Assembly (NCBI RefSeq): GCF_003605755.1
Contig: NZ_RAHJ01000019.1
Coordinates: 377,488-441,487, forward strand
Length of the DNA: 64,000 bases
From: Tsuneonella suprasediminis
GTDB lineage: Bacteria > Pseudomonadota > Alphaproteobacteria > Sphingomonadales > Sphingomonadaceae
Direction of reading: 5' to 3'
Position 1 is the first letter of the stretch. Every line of letters starts with the position of its first letter. Below are positions 43,084 through 52,698 of this stretch, in pieces. Position numbers and translations under genes: made by a program. A model generated the notes under the pieces. It saw only the letters and a program-made list of their open reading frames with translations. It was not told the origin of the DNA and made no database searches.

Positions 43084-45752
43084 CTTTTTTCACGCAAGGC
43101 GGCCTGCGCCGCCGCAAGTCGTGCAATCGGCACACGATAAGGCGAGGCGCTGACGTAATCGAGCCCGACCTCTTCGCAGAACGCAATACTGGCGGGATCG
43201 CCGCCATGTTCGCCGCAAATGCCCAGCTTGATGTCAGGCCGGGTTGCCCGGCCGCGCTCCGCCGCCAGTTGGACCAACTGGCCCACACCATCGACATCCA
43301 GACTGACGAACGGATCGCGCGCGAAGATGCCCTTATCGACATAAGTGCTGAGGAACCGCCCTGCGTCATCCCTCGAAACACCCAGAGTTGTCTGCGTCAG
43401 GTCATTGGTTCCAAACGAGAAGAACGTCGCCTGCTCGGCAATTTCCCCGGCCATCAGTGCAGCGCGCGGCAGTTCGATCATCGTCCCGACGAGATATTCG
43501 AGCGTCCGCCCCTTTTCCGCGAACACTTCGCCCGCTGTCTTGTCGACCAGCGCCTTCATCAGTTCCACTTCACGACGCGTGCTGACGAGCGGGATCATCA
43601 CTTCGGGCACCGGCGCCTCTCCGCTGGCATCGGCCACTTCGCAAGCCGCTTCGAAGATCGCCCGCGCCTGCATCTCGTAGATTTCGGGATAAGTGATCCC
43701 CAGACGGCATCCACGATGGCCCAGCATCGGGTTGAATTCGTGCAATTCATCTGCACGACGCCGCAAGTGATCGACGCCATAACCGGTCACTTCCGCCAGT
43801 TCTTCGAACTCCGCATCGCCGGTCGGCAGGAATTCGTGCAACGGCGGATCGAGCAGGCGGATGGTTACCGGCAGTCCAGCCATCACTTCGAAAATCGCCC
43901 GGAAATCCGCGCGCTGTTCGGGCAGCAGCTTGGCCAACGCCTTGCGCCGGCCCGCTTCGTCTTCGGCCAGGATCATCTGGCGTACCGCGCTGATGCGGTT
44001 GGCATCGAAGAACATGTGTTCGGTGCGGCACAGGCCAATGCCTTCCGCGCCGAACTGCACCGCCATCTTACAATCGGCCGGGGTTTCGGCGTTGGTCCGC
44101 ACTTTCATCCGGCGGTGACGGTCGGCCCAATCCATGATCGTGCCGAAATCGCCCGCCAGTTCGGGTTCGATCGTCGCGACTTCGCCAGCCATCACCTGAC
44201 CATTGCCGCCATCCAGCGTCAGCGTATCGCCTTCCGCCAGTTCGCGGTTGCCGATCCGCAAGGTGCGCGCCTTCATATCGATCGACACCGCCGACGCACC
44301 GGAGACGCAGCAGCGCCCCATGCCACGTGCCACCACCGCCGCGTGCGACGTCATGCCGCCACGCGCGGTCAGGATGCCCTGCGCCGCGTGCATACCGTGA
44401 ATATCCTCTGGCGAGGTTTCCACGCGCACGAGAATCACCTTCTCTCCCCGCCCCGCCCATTGTTCGGCGGTATCGGCATCGAGCACGATCTTGCCGCTGG
44501 CCGCACCGGGCGACGCAGGCAAGCCGGTGGTCAGTACATCGCGCGCCGCGTTGGGATCGAGCGTCGGGTGCAGCAACTGATCGAGCGCCATCGGATCGAC
44601 CCGCAGCACAGCGGTTTCTTCGTCGATCAGACCTTCGCTCGCCATTTCGACCGCCATCCGCAGCGCCGCCTTGGCAGTACGCTTGCCGCTGCGGGTCTGC
44701 AGCATCCACAGCTTGCCGCGCTCCACAGTGAATTCGATATCCTGCATATCGCAGTAGTGGTTTTCGAGCAGGTCGAACACTTTGGCCAGTTGCCCGTAAG
44801 CATCGGGCATCGCCTCTTCCATGCTGAGCGGTTTGGCCCCGGCCGCTTCACGCGCCGCCCTGGTCAGATATTGCGGAGTGCGGATGCCCGCCACCACGTC
44901 TTCACCCTGCGCATTGACCAGCCATTCGCCGTAGTACGCACGCTCGCCGGTCGCGGGATCGCGGGTGAAGGCAACGCCGGTGGCGCTGGTATCGCCCATA
45001 TTGCCGAACACCATCGCCTGCACGTTTACGGCGGTGCCCCAGTCACCCGGAATGTCGTTCAGGCGGCGATAAACCTTCGCCCGGTCGCTGTCCCAGCTAT
45101 CGAATACAGCGCGGATCGCGCCCCAGAGCTGTTCGTTCACATCCTGCGGGAACGGGGTGCCCTGTTCCTGCGCCACGATACCCTTGTATTCGTCGACCAG
45201 CGCCTGCCAGTCATCCGCTTCCATCTCGGTGTCAGCGAAGTAGCCTTTGTCTTCCTTCGCGATTTCCAGCGCTTCTTCAAACAGGCCGTGATCCAGGCCG
45301 AGCACGACATCCGAATACATCTGGATGAACCGGCGATAGCTGTCCCATGCGAAGCGCGCGTCTTCGCTGGTTGCCGCCAGCCCCTGAACGGTTTTATCGT
45401 TGAGACCGAGGTTGAGCACGGTATCCATCATGCCCGGCATCGACACCCGCGCACCGGATCGGACCGATACCAGAAGCGGATCGGCTGCATCGCCAAACCG
45501 CTTGCCAACGGCGCCTTCGATATGGGTCAGCGCCGTGGCCACATCGGCGCGCAAGGCATCGGAGAAGTCGCCGCCATCGCGCAGATAGCGCACGCATTCT
45601 TCAGTGGTTATCGTGAAGCCGGGAGGCACCGGCAGGCCGATGCTGGCCATTTCGGCAAGGTTCGCGCCCTTGCCGCCGGTAATGGTCTTGTCCTTCTGAC
45701 GTGGGTCCGAATGCGGCGCATTGCCACCGAAGGTATAGACCGAATTGTTCAT
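43080..45752 (-). CDS. ppdK: Pyruvate, phosphate dikinase
   Basis: The 890-residue enzyme interconverts pyruvate and phosphoenolpyruvate with ATP and phosphate. The phosphohistidine swivelling block GGMTSHAAVVARGMG and the C-terminal PEP-site cysteine in LGICGEHGGDP are present, with the N-terminal ATP-grasp motif TGGKGANLAEM. Two ATGs lie at 45758 and 45752. AGGG abuts the first and sits 6 bases before the second, so 45752 is preferred. It follows glyS after 60 bases on the same strand. Confidence 0.96.
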   Translation of the reverse strand: MNNSVYTFGGNAPHSDPRQKDKTITGGKGANLAEMASIGLPVPPGFTITTEECVRYLRDGGDFSDALRADVATALTHIEGAVGKRFGDAADPLLVSVRSGARVSMPGMMDTVLNLGLNDKTVQGLAATSEDARFAWDSYRRFIQMYSDVVLGLDHGLFEEALEIAKEDKGYFADTEMEADDWQALVDEYKGIVAQEQGTPFPQDVNEQLWGAIRAVFDSWDSDRAKVYRRLNDIPGDWGTAVNVQAMVFGNMGDTSATGVAFTRDPATGERAYYGEWLVNAQGEDVVAGIRTPQYLTRAAREAAGAKPLSMEEAMPDAYGQLAKVFDLLENHYCDMQDIEFTVERGKLWMLQTRSGKRTAKAALRMAVEMASEGLIDEETAVLRVDPMALDQLLHPTLDPNAARDVLTTGLPASPGAASGKIVLDADTAEQWAGRGEKVILVRVETSPEDIHGMHAAQGILTARGGMTSHAAVVARGMGRCCVSGASAVSIDMKARTLRIGNRELAEGDTLTLDGGNGQVMAGEVATIEPELAGDFGTIMDWADRHRRMKVRTNAETPADCKMAVQFGAEGIGLCRTEHMFFDANRISAVRQMILAEDEAGRRKALAKLLPEQRADFRAIFEVMAGLPVTIRLLDPPLHEFLPTGDAEFEELAEVTGYGVDHLRRRADELHEFNPMLGHRGCRLGITYPEIYEMQARAIFEAACEVADASGEAPVPEVMIPLVSTRREVELMKALVDKTAGEVFAEKGRTLEYLVGTMIELPRAALMAGEIAEQATFFSFGTNDLTQTTLGVSRDDAGRFLSTYVDKGIFARDPFVSLDVDGVGQLVQLAAERGRATRPDIKLGICGEHGGDPASIAFCEEVGLDYVSASPYRVPIARLAAAQAALREKS

Positions 45753-45812
45753 GTTCATCCCTGCTTATCTGAAGACATGGACCGCATGTTACACAGTCCA
45801 ATAGGAAGAAAG

Positions 45813-48170
45813 TTACCCCTCGATACGCGAGAAGTCAGCGACGTTGTGCACCGCAGCACGGAACCGTGCAAGCAGACCGAGGCGTGTCGTGCGTTTGATT
45901 TCTTCATCGGCATTAACGGTGACTTCTTCGAAAAAACGGTCGATCGGCGCGCGCAGGCTAGCCAGTGCCGCCATCGCCGCGGCGAAGTCTTCCGCTTCGA
46001 TAGCGGTGGCAGCCTGCGGCTCGGCAGCGTCGAGCGCGTCGATCAGCGCCTTTTCCGCCGCTTCGGGCGTGTAGGAAAGCCCCCCGTTTGCTCCGCGCTG
46101 CGCGTATATCGCGCGCATCTGCGGATCGTCGACGTTTTCCATCGGGTCTTCATCGCCGGTGCGGGCGATGCGTTCGGCGGTATCCTCCCACCCTTCCTTA
46201 CGAAGGATGTTCGCCGCGCGTTTGTATCCGGCGAGGAGGTTGGTGCCGTCTTCGGTGTCCATGAAGTACTGGAGTGCATGAACGCGGGCAAGCAGGCGAA
46301 CGAGATCGTCCTCCCCGCCCAGCGCGAACACCGCGTCGATCAGGTCGTGGCGGACGCCTGCCTCACGTTGCTGGACTTTGAGGCGGTCGGCGAAGAAGTC
46401 GAGGAGACTGTCCCGCGTGGCTGCAATGCGGTTCTTTAGATCTTGTACATCACCACCATTTTTCTGTGCCAGATTCTGATCAATCAAAATCTGATCCAGC
46501 ATGACTTTTGAGCGATGAAGCTTAAAAGGTGATGGTGCATGCACCTTTCTAACTGCAAACGGGAGAGCCGTGCGCAAAAAGAGCGATCTAAGGTTTAATC
46601 TTAGCCCTTTTTTAGTAATGATGGATAATGTTCCAAACGCACTACGGCGAAGAGCATAAGGGTCCTTTGATCCAGACGGAGGCATGGCTTCAAAGAAGAA
46701 ACCAGCTAAGCTATCCAGCTTATCCGCCAGGCTAACCGCCACCGTCACCGGCGCGGTCGGCACGTCATCGCCCTGCCCCACGGGCTTGTAGTGATCGCGG
46801 ATTGCGTCGGCCACGGCATCGGGCAGGCCCTCGGCGCAGGCGTAGTATCCGCCCATCAGGCCCTGCAATTCGGGGAATTCGCCAACCATTTCGGTGACCA
46901 GATCGGCCTTGCACAGCCGCGCAGCCTGCTCGGCCAAATCAGCCAGCTCCTCGCGAGTCCCCGCGAAGGCGGGGGCCTCAGGCGATGGAGCGCCGGGTTG
47001 CCCACGGTCCCCGCCTTCGCGGGAACTCGGTGAAGGCGTCACGATCCCCTCTTCCACCAGCCACCGGGCCAGCTTCGCCACCCGTTCGACCTTGTCGGCT
47101 ACGGTGCCCAGCTTTTCGTGGAAGGTGATCCGCTCGAGTTTCTTGGCGTGGTCCGCAAGACTGGTCTTCTGATCCAGCTCCCAGAAGAACCGCGCATCGC
47201 TGAGCCTTGCGGCGAGCACCTTGCGGTTGCCGTCGACAATCGCCGCGCCGCCGTCGCTGCTGGCGATATTGGCGGTGCAGACGAAGGCGTTGGCGAGTTT
47301 GCCCGCGCTGTCTTCGCACACGAAATACTTTTGATTGGTCCGCGCCGAGAGCTGGATCACTTCGGGCGGCACGTCGAGGAATTCCTCGTCAAACCGGCCG
47401 AGCAGCGGTTGCGGCCATTCGGTCAGTCCGGCGTTTTCAATCACCAGCCCTTCATCGGCCACCAGTGTCAGCCCGGCATCGGCGGCAACTTTCGCCGCCT
47501 GTTCGCGGATCAGGTTCTGGCGTTCCTCTTGATCGACGATCACATGGGCTTCGCGCAAAGTCGCGGCATAGTCGGCCACGCCAGCGATGGCGATATCCCC
47601 GTTCGAATGGAACCGGTGCCCACGGGTCAGGCGCCCGCTGGCCACACCACCCACTTCGCATTCGACGACGTCGCTGTCGAGCAATGCGACCACACCCGAC
47701 AACGGACGCACCCAGCGCAGGCTTTCGGTGGACAGCGAGGCCTCGCCCCAGCGCATCGATTTCGGCCAGGGGAACGCGCGGACGATAGCGGGGATCGCCT
47801 CCGCCAACACGTCTGCCACCGCTCGGCCCGGCTTCTCGATCACAGCGAAATAGGTGTTGCGCCCCTTCACATCGCGCAGCTCCAGCTGATCGCGGGTGAC
47901 GCCGTTCTTGCGGCAGAACCCGTCGATCGCCTGATCCGGCGCGCCTTCGGGTGGCCCCTTCGCCTCTTCGCTGACCGCTTCGGTCGCCAGCGGCAGATCG
48001 CATGCGATCAGCGCGAGGCGGCGCGGGGTGGACCATACGCTGACCGCGCCGGGCGAGACACCCGCCGCCGCCATCTCGGCGCGGAACAACCGCTCCAGAT
48101 CGGCGCGCGCACCGGCCTGCATACGGGCGGGGATTTCTTCGCTGCGCAGTTCGAGGAGGAAATCACTCAT
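45813..48170 (-). CDS. glyS: Glycine-tRNA ligase beta subunit, with in-frame repeat insertion
   Basis: The 785-residue beta subunit of the heterotetrameric glycyl-tRNA synthetase binds the tRNA. The N-terminal [13 protein letters not shown] and the HD-like and anticodon-binding regions are recognisable. ATG 48170 overlaps the glyQ stop (ATGA). Two oddities are visible. Residues of about 381-406 are encoded by a 76-base inverted repeat (46954-47029) and read Pro/Ser/Gly-rich. Residues of about 497-577 (46441-46680) are encoded by sequence with about 43% GC, far below the flanks. Both keep the frame open, so the gene is probably functional. Confidence 0.94.
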   Translation of the reverse strand: MSDFLLELRSEEIPARMQAGARADLERLFRAEMAAAGVSPGAVSVWSTPRRLALIACDLPLATEAVSEEAKGPPEGAPDQAIDGFCRKNGVTRDQLELRDVKGRNTYFAVIEKPGRAVADVLAEAIPAIVRAFPWPKSMRWGEASLSTESLRWVRPLSGVVALLDSDVVECEVGGVASGRLTRGHRFHSNGDIAIAGVADYAATLREAHVIVDQEERQNLIREQAAKVAADAGLTLVADEGLVIENAGLTEWPQPLLGRFDEEFLDVPPEVIQLSARTNQKYFVCEDSAGKLANAFVCTANIASSDGGAAIVDGNRKVLAARLSDARFFWELDQKTSLADHAKKLERITFHEKLGTVADKVERVAKLARWLVEEGIVTPSPSSREGGDRGQPGAPSPEAPAFAGTREELADLAEQAARLCKADLVTEMVGEFPELQGLMGGYYACAEGLPDAVADAIRDHYKPVGQGDDVPTAPVTVAVSLADKLDSLAGFFFEAMPPSGSKDPYALRRSAFGTLSIITKKGLRLNLRSLFLRTALPFAVRKVHAPSPFKLHRSKVMLDQILIDQNLAQKNGGDVQDLKNRIAATRDSLLDFFADRLKVQQREAGVRHDLIDAVFALGGEDDLVRLLARVHALQYFMDTEDGTNLLAGYKRAANILRKEGWEDTAERIARTGDEDPMENVDDPQMRAIYAQRGANGGLSYTPEAAEKALIDALDAAEPQAATAIEAEDFAAAMAALASLRAPIDRFFEEVTVNADEEIKRTTRLGLLARFRAAVHNVADFSRIEG
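46441..46680. other. AT-rich compositional patch inside glyS
   Basis: By direct count, GC content in four consecutive 60-base rows is about 40, 42, 43 and 48%, in a region otherwise well above 60%. The frame stays open and encodes a Lys/Leu/Ile-rich stretch between the conserved [16 protein letters not shown] and [14 protein letters not shown] blocks. Recombination with foreign DNA or relaxed selection on a variable loop could explain it. Confidence 0.7.
46954..47029. repeat. Palindromic repeat element inserted in frame in glyS
   Basis: Arms of 21 bases (46954-46974 and 47009-47029) match with a single mismatch and contain the core CCCCGCCTTCGCGGG. The element resembles the short GC-rich palindromes dispersed in sphingomonad genomes. 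It replaces a short linker in GlyS and stays in frame. Confidence 0.75.
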
Positions 48171-49078
48171 AGCGACCACTCCGGGAATTTCTCTTGCCAT
48201 CTCGGGGCCATATGCTCGGCATATTTCTCACAGCTTGAGCGGGCCAGATCGCGCACCCGTCCCATATAACTCGCCCGTTCCTGCACCGAGATCACTCCGC
48301 GCGCCTGCAACAGGTTGAACACGTGGCTCGCCTCGATCGCCTGTTCGTAAGCCGCGATAGGGACGTTATTTGCCAGACAGTTGCGGCATTCCGCCTCGGC
48401 CTTGTTGAACAGGTCGAACAGAGCATCGGTGTCAGCGACTTCGAAGTTCCACTTCGACATCTGTTTCTCGTTTTCGAGGAACACGTCGCCATAAGTCACT
48501 CCGCGCCCGTCGAAGTTCAGGTCGTACACATTGTCCACGCCCTGAATATACATCGCAAGCCGCTCCAGACCGTAGGTCAGCTCGCCCGCCACCGGCTTAC
48601 AGTCAAATCCGCCCATCTGCTGGAAATAAGTGAACTGCGTCACTTCCATCCCGTCGCACCAGACTTCCCAGCCCAGCCCCCACGCGCCCAGCGTCGGGCT
48701 TTCCCAGTCATCCTCCACGAAACGAATATCGTGTTTGAGCGGATCGATCCCGATCACGCCCAGACTGTCGCGATAGAGCTGCTGAATATTATCCGGGTTC
48801 GGCTTCAGGATCACCTGATACTGATAGTAATGCTGCAACCGGTTGGGGTTTTCGCCATAGCGCCCGTCGGTCGGGCGGCGGCACGGCTGCACGAAGGCCG
48901 CATTCCACGGCTCCGGTCCCAGCGCGCGCAGCGTAGTGGCAGTGTGAAACGTGCCCGCCCCCATCCGCATATCGTAAGGCTGAAGGATCAGACAGCCATT
49001 CGCACTCCAGAAATCATGGAGTGCCAGGATCATATCCTGAAAGCTGTTCTTCGGGTCACGTTGAGCCACGGCAGTCAT
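48167..49078 (-). CDS. glyQ: Glycine-tRNA ligase alpha subunit
   Basis: The 303-residue catalytic class-II subunit activates glycine. Signatures [29 protein letters not shown] and [13 protein letters not shown] are present. It overlaps glyS by 4 bases and heads the glyQ-glyS-ppdK group. AAAGG lies about 9 bases upstream of the start. Confidence 0.97.
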   Translation of the reverse strand: MTAVAQRDPKNSFQDMILALHDFWSANGCLILQPYDMRMGAGTFHTATTLRALGPEPWNAAFVQPCRRPTDGRYGENPNRLQHYYQYQVILKPNPDNIQQLYRDSLGVIGIDPLKHDIRFVEDDWESPTLGAWGLGWEVWCDGMEVTQFTYFQQMGGFDCKPVAGELTYGLERLAMYIQGVDNVYDLNFDGRGVTYGDVFLENEKQMSKWNFEVADTDALFDLFNKAEAECRNCLANNVPIAAYEQAIEASHVFNLLQARGVISVQERASYMGRVRDLARSSCEKYAEHMAPRWQEKFPEWSL

Positions 49079-49142
49079 AGGCGCGGCCTTTGGCGTATGG
49101 CCTTGAGGCGGTCAATGTCCGAGGTGCGCGCAAGCGCGAAAA

Positions 49143-49219
49143 GTCAGGAAAACCGCACAAAATGTCAGGTAGTGTTGACATAGTCAGCATGATGCGACAT
49201 TTAGTCAGGCATACCTGAC
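49143..49219 (+). promoter_or_regulatory. GTCAGG repeats and operator before the XRE gene
   Basis: GTCAGG occurs at 49143, 49164 and 49204, spaced 21 and 40 bases, i.e. near whole helical turns. The last copy forms a perfect inverted repeat GTCAGG-CATA-CCTGAC (49204-49219). A consensus -35 TTGACA lies at 49175-49180, with no good -10 match downstream. The inverted repeat sits where it could block transcription, which suggests autoregulation by the XRE protein. Confidence 0.6.
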
Positions 49220-49255
49220 ATCGAGTCGGGTACCTGGATTGAAATTGGAGGTGCG

Positions 49256-49453
49256 ATGAACAACCGCCTCAAAGTACTACGCGCCGAGCGGAACTGGAGC
49301 CAGGCTGAGCTGGCCGGGCAGCTCGACGTATCGCGGCAGGCGATCAATGCGATCGAGACTGGCAAGCACGATCCGTCGCTGCCACTCGCTTTCCGCATCG
49401 CCCGCCTGTTTGAAATGACCATCGAGGAGATATTCGATGACGGACACGAATAG
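49256..49453 (+). CDS. Small XRE-family regulator
   Basis: The 65-residue protein is almost entirely a helix-turn-helix of the Cro/C1 type (LKVLRAERNWSQAELAGQLD, then SRQAINAIETGKHDPSL), ending in the FEMTIEEIF motif typical of small chromosomal regulators. GGAGG lies 5 bases before the ATG. It overlaps the following membrane-protein gene by 17 bases and probably represses the pair through the operator upstream. Confidence 0.93.
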   Translation: MNNRLKVLRAERNWSQAELAGQLDVSRQAINAIETGKHDPSLPLAFRIARLFEMTIEEIFDDGHE

Positions 49454-49865
49454 CGCAGGCCTGTCCGGCGAAGAACGCCTGAAGAACCGCCGCCGGGCCT
49501 ATTGGAAATATATCGGCTGGGCGATGGGGATCGCCTTTGTCGCGGGGACCGTCGGCGGCGTGCTGGCCATTCTCGCGGTCAAAGGGGTGGTGCCCGCCTG
49601 GGTTCTCTATCCCCTGACAGGCGCTGCGCTGATCGCCTTCGCATGGTTCAGCTACGACTATTTTCGGCGGATCGACGAACTCGATCTGCTCGACAATCTC
49701 TGGGCCACCACGGTCGGATTTTACGTCTATTTCGCGCTCGAAATATGCTGGCTGCTCTTCAACCGCGCCGGACTGACGCCGCCGCCCGATGACATCGCTG
49801 TGCTCGGAATATCGATGCTCGCTCTCGTGCTGACATACGGCTGGCGCAAATTGCGCTGGAATTGA
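49437..49865 (+). CDS. Membrane protein paired with the XRE regulator
   Basis: The 142-residue protein has four predicted membrane segments (about residues 24-47, 54-72, 86-105, 116-134). Such DUF2178-like proteins follow small XRE regulators in many genomes, and their function is not established. The start lies inside the regulator gene, so the two are co-translated. I do not see toxin-like features. Confidence 0.8.
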   Translation: MTDTNSAGLSGEERLKNRRRAYWKYIGWAMGIAFVAGTVGGVLAILAVKGVVPAWVLYPLTGAALIAFAWFSYDYFRRIDELDLLDNLWATTVGFYVYFALEICWLLFNRAGLTPPPDDIAVLGISMLALVLTYGWRKLRWN

Positions 49866-49911
49866 ACGCCACCCATCACCACACATTCGTTCTGTGACAA
49901 GGATCAACTAC

Positions 49912-50856
49912 GTGCGAAATCTGCTGAAAAAATCGACTTCTACGCTGGCATCATTCGCGGTGCTGTTTTCAACCGCCGGCTGTGCCACTGCCCAGGCGGA
50001 GCAAGTCACCAGCGCGCCCGCGCCGGTCACCACCGCCGCCCCGTCGGAGACGCCTGCAGGTCCGGCGCTGTGGAAGATCGCCGACGATGACACGACGATT
50101 TATCTGTTCGGCACGGTCCATGCCCTGCCCGACGATCTCGACTGGAAAACAGGCCAGATCGGCGCAGCTCTCGAAACGGCGGATACGCTCGTAACCGAAG
50201 TGGTCGTCAGCGACAGCAACACCGCAGAGATGCAGAAAATCGTCGCGGCGAAAGGGATGCTGCCTGCCGATCAGACCTTGCGTGCACTGCTGAATGACGA
50301 TCAGCGTGCAAAATACGACGCAGCGATGACCGGGCTCGGCCTGCCCACCAATGCCTTCGACCGGTTCAAACCGTGGTACGCTTCACTGCTGCTCACGATG
50401 ATACCGCTCGCTCAGCAAGGGATAGATGTTGCCAACGGCGTCGAAAAATCGCTCGAAGCCAGTACCCGCCCCGAAGTGAAGCGCGAGGCGCTGGAGACGG
50501 CCGAGTATCAGCTTTCGCTGTTCGACAGCCTCTCGCAAGAATCGCAAATCGACATGATGATGAAAACCATCGACGGGCAGGACAAAGTTGCCGAACAGCT
50601 TGAGGCGATGATTGCCGACTGGCTGGCAGGCGATGCCGACGGACTGGCCAGGTTGATGAATGAAAGCATCGACGAACCCGCTCTGCTTGAACGCCTTCTT
50701 TACCAGCGCAACCGTAACTGGGCGCAGTGGCTTCAGAAGCGGCTCGACATCCCCGGCACAGTGTTTGTCGCGGTTGGCGCGGGCCATCTAGCCGGGCAGA
50801 ACAGCGTTCAGGAAGACCTGACGAAAATGGGCATCAAGGTAGATAGAGTACAATGA
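49912..50856 (+). CDS. TraB/GumN family lipoprotein (first of a pair)
   Basis: The 314-residue protein has a signal peptide with lipobox STAGC (Cys24) and the TraB-domain motifs LFGTVHALP near the start and VAVGAGHLAG near the end; the histidines are probable metal ligands as in TIKI proteases. I use GTG 49912 because AAGGA sits 8 bases before it. It may be a metal-dependent protease at the membrane; the GumN name comes from the Xanthomonas xanthan cluster, where its role is unclear. It overlaps the second copy by 4 bases. Confidence 0.82.
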   Translation: MRNLLKKSTSTLASFAVLFSTAGCATAQAEQVTSAPAPVTTAAPSETPAGPALWKIADDDTTIYLFGTVHALPDDLDWKTGQIGAALETADTLVTEVVVSDSNTAEMQKIVAAKGMLPADQTLRALLNDDQRAKYDAAMTGLGLPTNAFDRFKPWYASLLLTMIPLAQQGIDVANGVEKSLEASTRPEVKREALETAEYQLSLFDSLSQESQIDMMMKTIDGQDKVAEQLEAMIADWLAGDADGLARLMNESIDEPALLERLLYQRNRNWAQWLQKRLDIPGTVFVAVGAGHLAGQNSVQEDLTKMGIKVDRVQ

Positions 50857-51740
50857 TACGTTGGTTTCTGGGTGCGCTGGCCACAATTGCATTGCTGGCC
50901 AGCGCGGGGTGCGGCGAAAAGGCGTCGCCCCCGGCAGCCCCTGCCCCCTCCCCTGCCCTGTGGTCGGTTTCGGATGAAAGCGGCAGGACTTTGGGCTGGC
51001 TGTTCGGGACGATCCATGCGCTTCCCGACGGCACCCAGTGGCGCACGCCTGCAATCGACAAAGCCATCGTCGATGCAGGCGAGTTGGTGGTGGAGGTCAA
51101 GGATCTAGACGATCAGAGCAAGTTGGCGGCCACTTTCACCCGCATGTCGCATACCGATGGCCTGCCACCGCTCAGCGAGCGGGTTTCACCCCGCCTCCGC
51201 GGCAAACTGGCGGAACTGTTGAAGAAAGGCGGTTATCGCGAGGCGGATTTCAAAGCGATCGAAACCTGGGGCGCGGCGATTATGCTGGCGCAACTTGCCG
51301 ATAATTCGAGCGGCGAGAACGGAGTGGATAAGGCGCTGATCCGCGATTTCCATGCCCGCCCGGTTGAAGAGCTGGAGGGCGTGGAGGGCCAGTTCTCCAT
51401 CTTCGACAAACTGCCTGAAAAGGATCAGCAGGATCTTCTCGGTGCGGTTCTGGAAGAAGATACCATGACCACCAGCGATACCGCCCGCCTTGCCAAACTA
51501 TGGCTCGCCGGGGACATGGAGGCAATTTCCAAAGAGAGCGACGAAGGCATGCTGGCCGATCCCGAACTGCGGAAAGCGCTGCTGACCGATCGCAACGAAC
51601 GCTGGGTCGACATGATCGCTGAACGGCTGGACACAGGCAAAATGCCATTGGTGGCCGTCGGGGCGGCACACCTTGCCCCACCTGCCGGTCTGCCCGAACT
51701 CCTGCGGGCGAAAGGGTACGAAGTAACGCGGGTGAAGTGA
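50853..51740 (+). CDS. TraB/GumN family lipoprotein (second of a pair)
   Basis: The 295-residue paralogue of the preceding protein has lipobox LASAGC (Cys20), LFGTIHALP and VAVGAAHLAP. Overall resemblance to the first copy points to an old tandem duplication. The start overlaps the first gene's stop (ATGA), so the proteins are made together and might form a heteromer (inference). It is followed by a terminator. Confidence 0.83.
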   Translation: MIRWFLGALATIALLASAGCGEKASPPAAPAPSPALWSVSDESGRTLGWLFGTIHALPDGTQWRTPAIDKAIVDAGELVVEVKDLDDQSKLAATFTRMSHTDGLPPLSERVSPRLRGKLAELLKKGGYREADFKAIETWGAAIMLAQLADNSSGENGVDKALIRDFHARPVEELEGVEGQFSIFDKLPEKDQQDLLGAVLEEDTMTTSDTARLAKLWLAGDMEAISKESDEGMLADPELRKALLTDRNERWVDMIAERLDTGKMPLVAVGAAHLAPPAGLPELLRAKGYEVTRVK

Positions 51741-51755
51741 AACCCACGGGGCGAA

Positions 51756-51782
51756 GGGGGCGCACACCTGTCGTGCGCCCTT
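51756..51782 (+). terminator. Terminator after the TraB pair
   Basis: An 8-bp perfect stem (51758-51765 with 51773-51780), extended by two G-T pairs, with a 7-base loop, starts 15 bases after the stop. It is followed by TTGCCTTTTG. Confidence 0.75.
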
Positions 51783-51887
51783 GCCTTTTGCCGTTCTTCC
51801 GCTTAATGGCGCGCGCTTCGGCGTCATGGTCATCCCTGGAGGCGTGGCGGACCGAAACATTCTAACGCATTTCGAAAGGCACTACCG

Positions 51888-52550
51888 ATGAGCGACGCTC
51901 TGACCCTGCCGGCCGAGACGCGCGACCGGGCTGGCAAGGGAGCCTCCCGGGCACTGCGTCGCGATGGCCGTGTCCCCGCCGTGATCTATGGCGGCAAGGA
52001 AGAACCTGTAACGATCCACGTCGAAGCCAAGGAACTGATCCGTCAGCTCGACACCGGCCACTTCATGAACTCGATCGTGATGATCGAAGTCGGTGGCGAA
52101 AAGCTGCGTACTCTTCCCAAGGACGTCGCATTCCACCCGGTCACCGACCGTCCGGTCCACGCCGACTTCCTGCGCCTTGCCAAGGGCGCGAAGGTCGATG
52201 TGCAGGTTCCGGTGGTGTTCACCAACGAAGAAGCCAGCCCGGGCCTCAAGAAGGGCGGCGTGCTCAACGTTGTCCGTCACGAACTGGACCTCGTCTGCGA
52301 AGCGGACAAGATCCCCGGCGAGATCGAAATCGATGTCACCGGCAAGGACGTGGGCGATTCGATCCACATCAGCGAAGTGAAGCTTCCCGCCGGTGCGGAA
52401 AGCGCGATCACCGATCGCGATTTCACCATCGCCACGCTGGTCGCTCCGTCCGCTCTCAAGAAGAGCGAGAGCGAAAGCGGCGACGAAGTACCTGCCGATG
52501 GCGTTGCAGCCACCGAACAGGGTTCGGACGAAGGTTCGAGCGAAGGCTGA
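51888..52550 (+). CDS. rplY: 50S ribosomal protein L25 / Ctc
   Basis: The 220-residue protein has an N-terminal L25 domain that binds 5S rRNA ([20 protein letters not shown]) and the C-terminal TL5/CTC domain, followed by an acidic, Ser-rich tail of about 30 residues. GAAAGG lies 9 bases before the ATG. It is followed by a strong terminator and then pth, the common rplY-pth order. Confidence 0.95.
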   Translation: MSDALTLPAETRDRAGKGASRALRRDGRVPAVIYGGKEEPVTIHVEAKELIRQLDTGHFMNSIVMIEVGGEKLRTLPKDVAFHPVTDRPVHADFLRLAKGAKVDVQVPVVFTNEEASPGLKKGGVLNVVRHELDLVCEADKIPGEIEIDVTGKDVGDSIHISEVKLPAGAESAITDRDFTIATLVAPSALKKSESESGDEVPADGVAATEQGSDEGSSEG

Positions 52551-52582
52551 TTGCCCACCTTCCTGCGTTCAGCGCACAATCG

Positions 52583-52618
52583 AAACGCCGGCCCAGCAAT
52601 GGGTCGGCGTTTTGTTTT
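52583..52618 (+). terminator. Terminator after rplY
   Basis: A 13-bp stem (52583-52595 with 52600-52612, one G-T pair) with a GCAA tetraloop is followed by the T-tract TGTTTT, a textbook intrinsic terminator. Confidence 0.88.
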
Positions 52619-52698
52619 GGAAAGACGAGATCGATCCGCTCTCGCCTCTCCCGCCTCTCCGCCCTTGCGTCAGGCGCGATCGTGGCTAGAGAGACGCG

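Noticed and set aside
43206..46439. A 1077-codon open frame on the plus strand opposite ppdK and glyS
   Set aside because: It is antisense to two highly conserved genes, has His/Arg/Gln-rich composition typical of reverse-strand GC-rich coding DNA and shows no domain.
49256..49865. Toxin-antitoxin interpretation of the XRE/membrane-protein pair
   Set aside because: The membrane protein is 142 residues with four segments and no known toxin motif; the order and family fit a regulator plus DUF2178-like protein.
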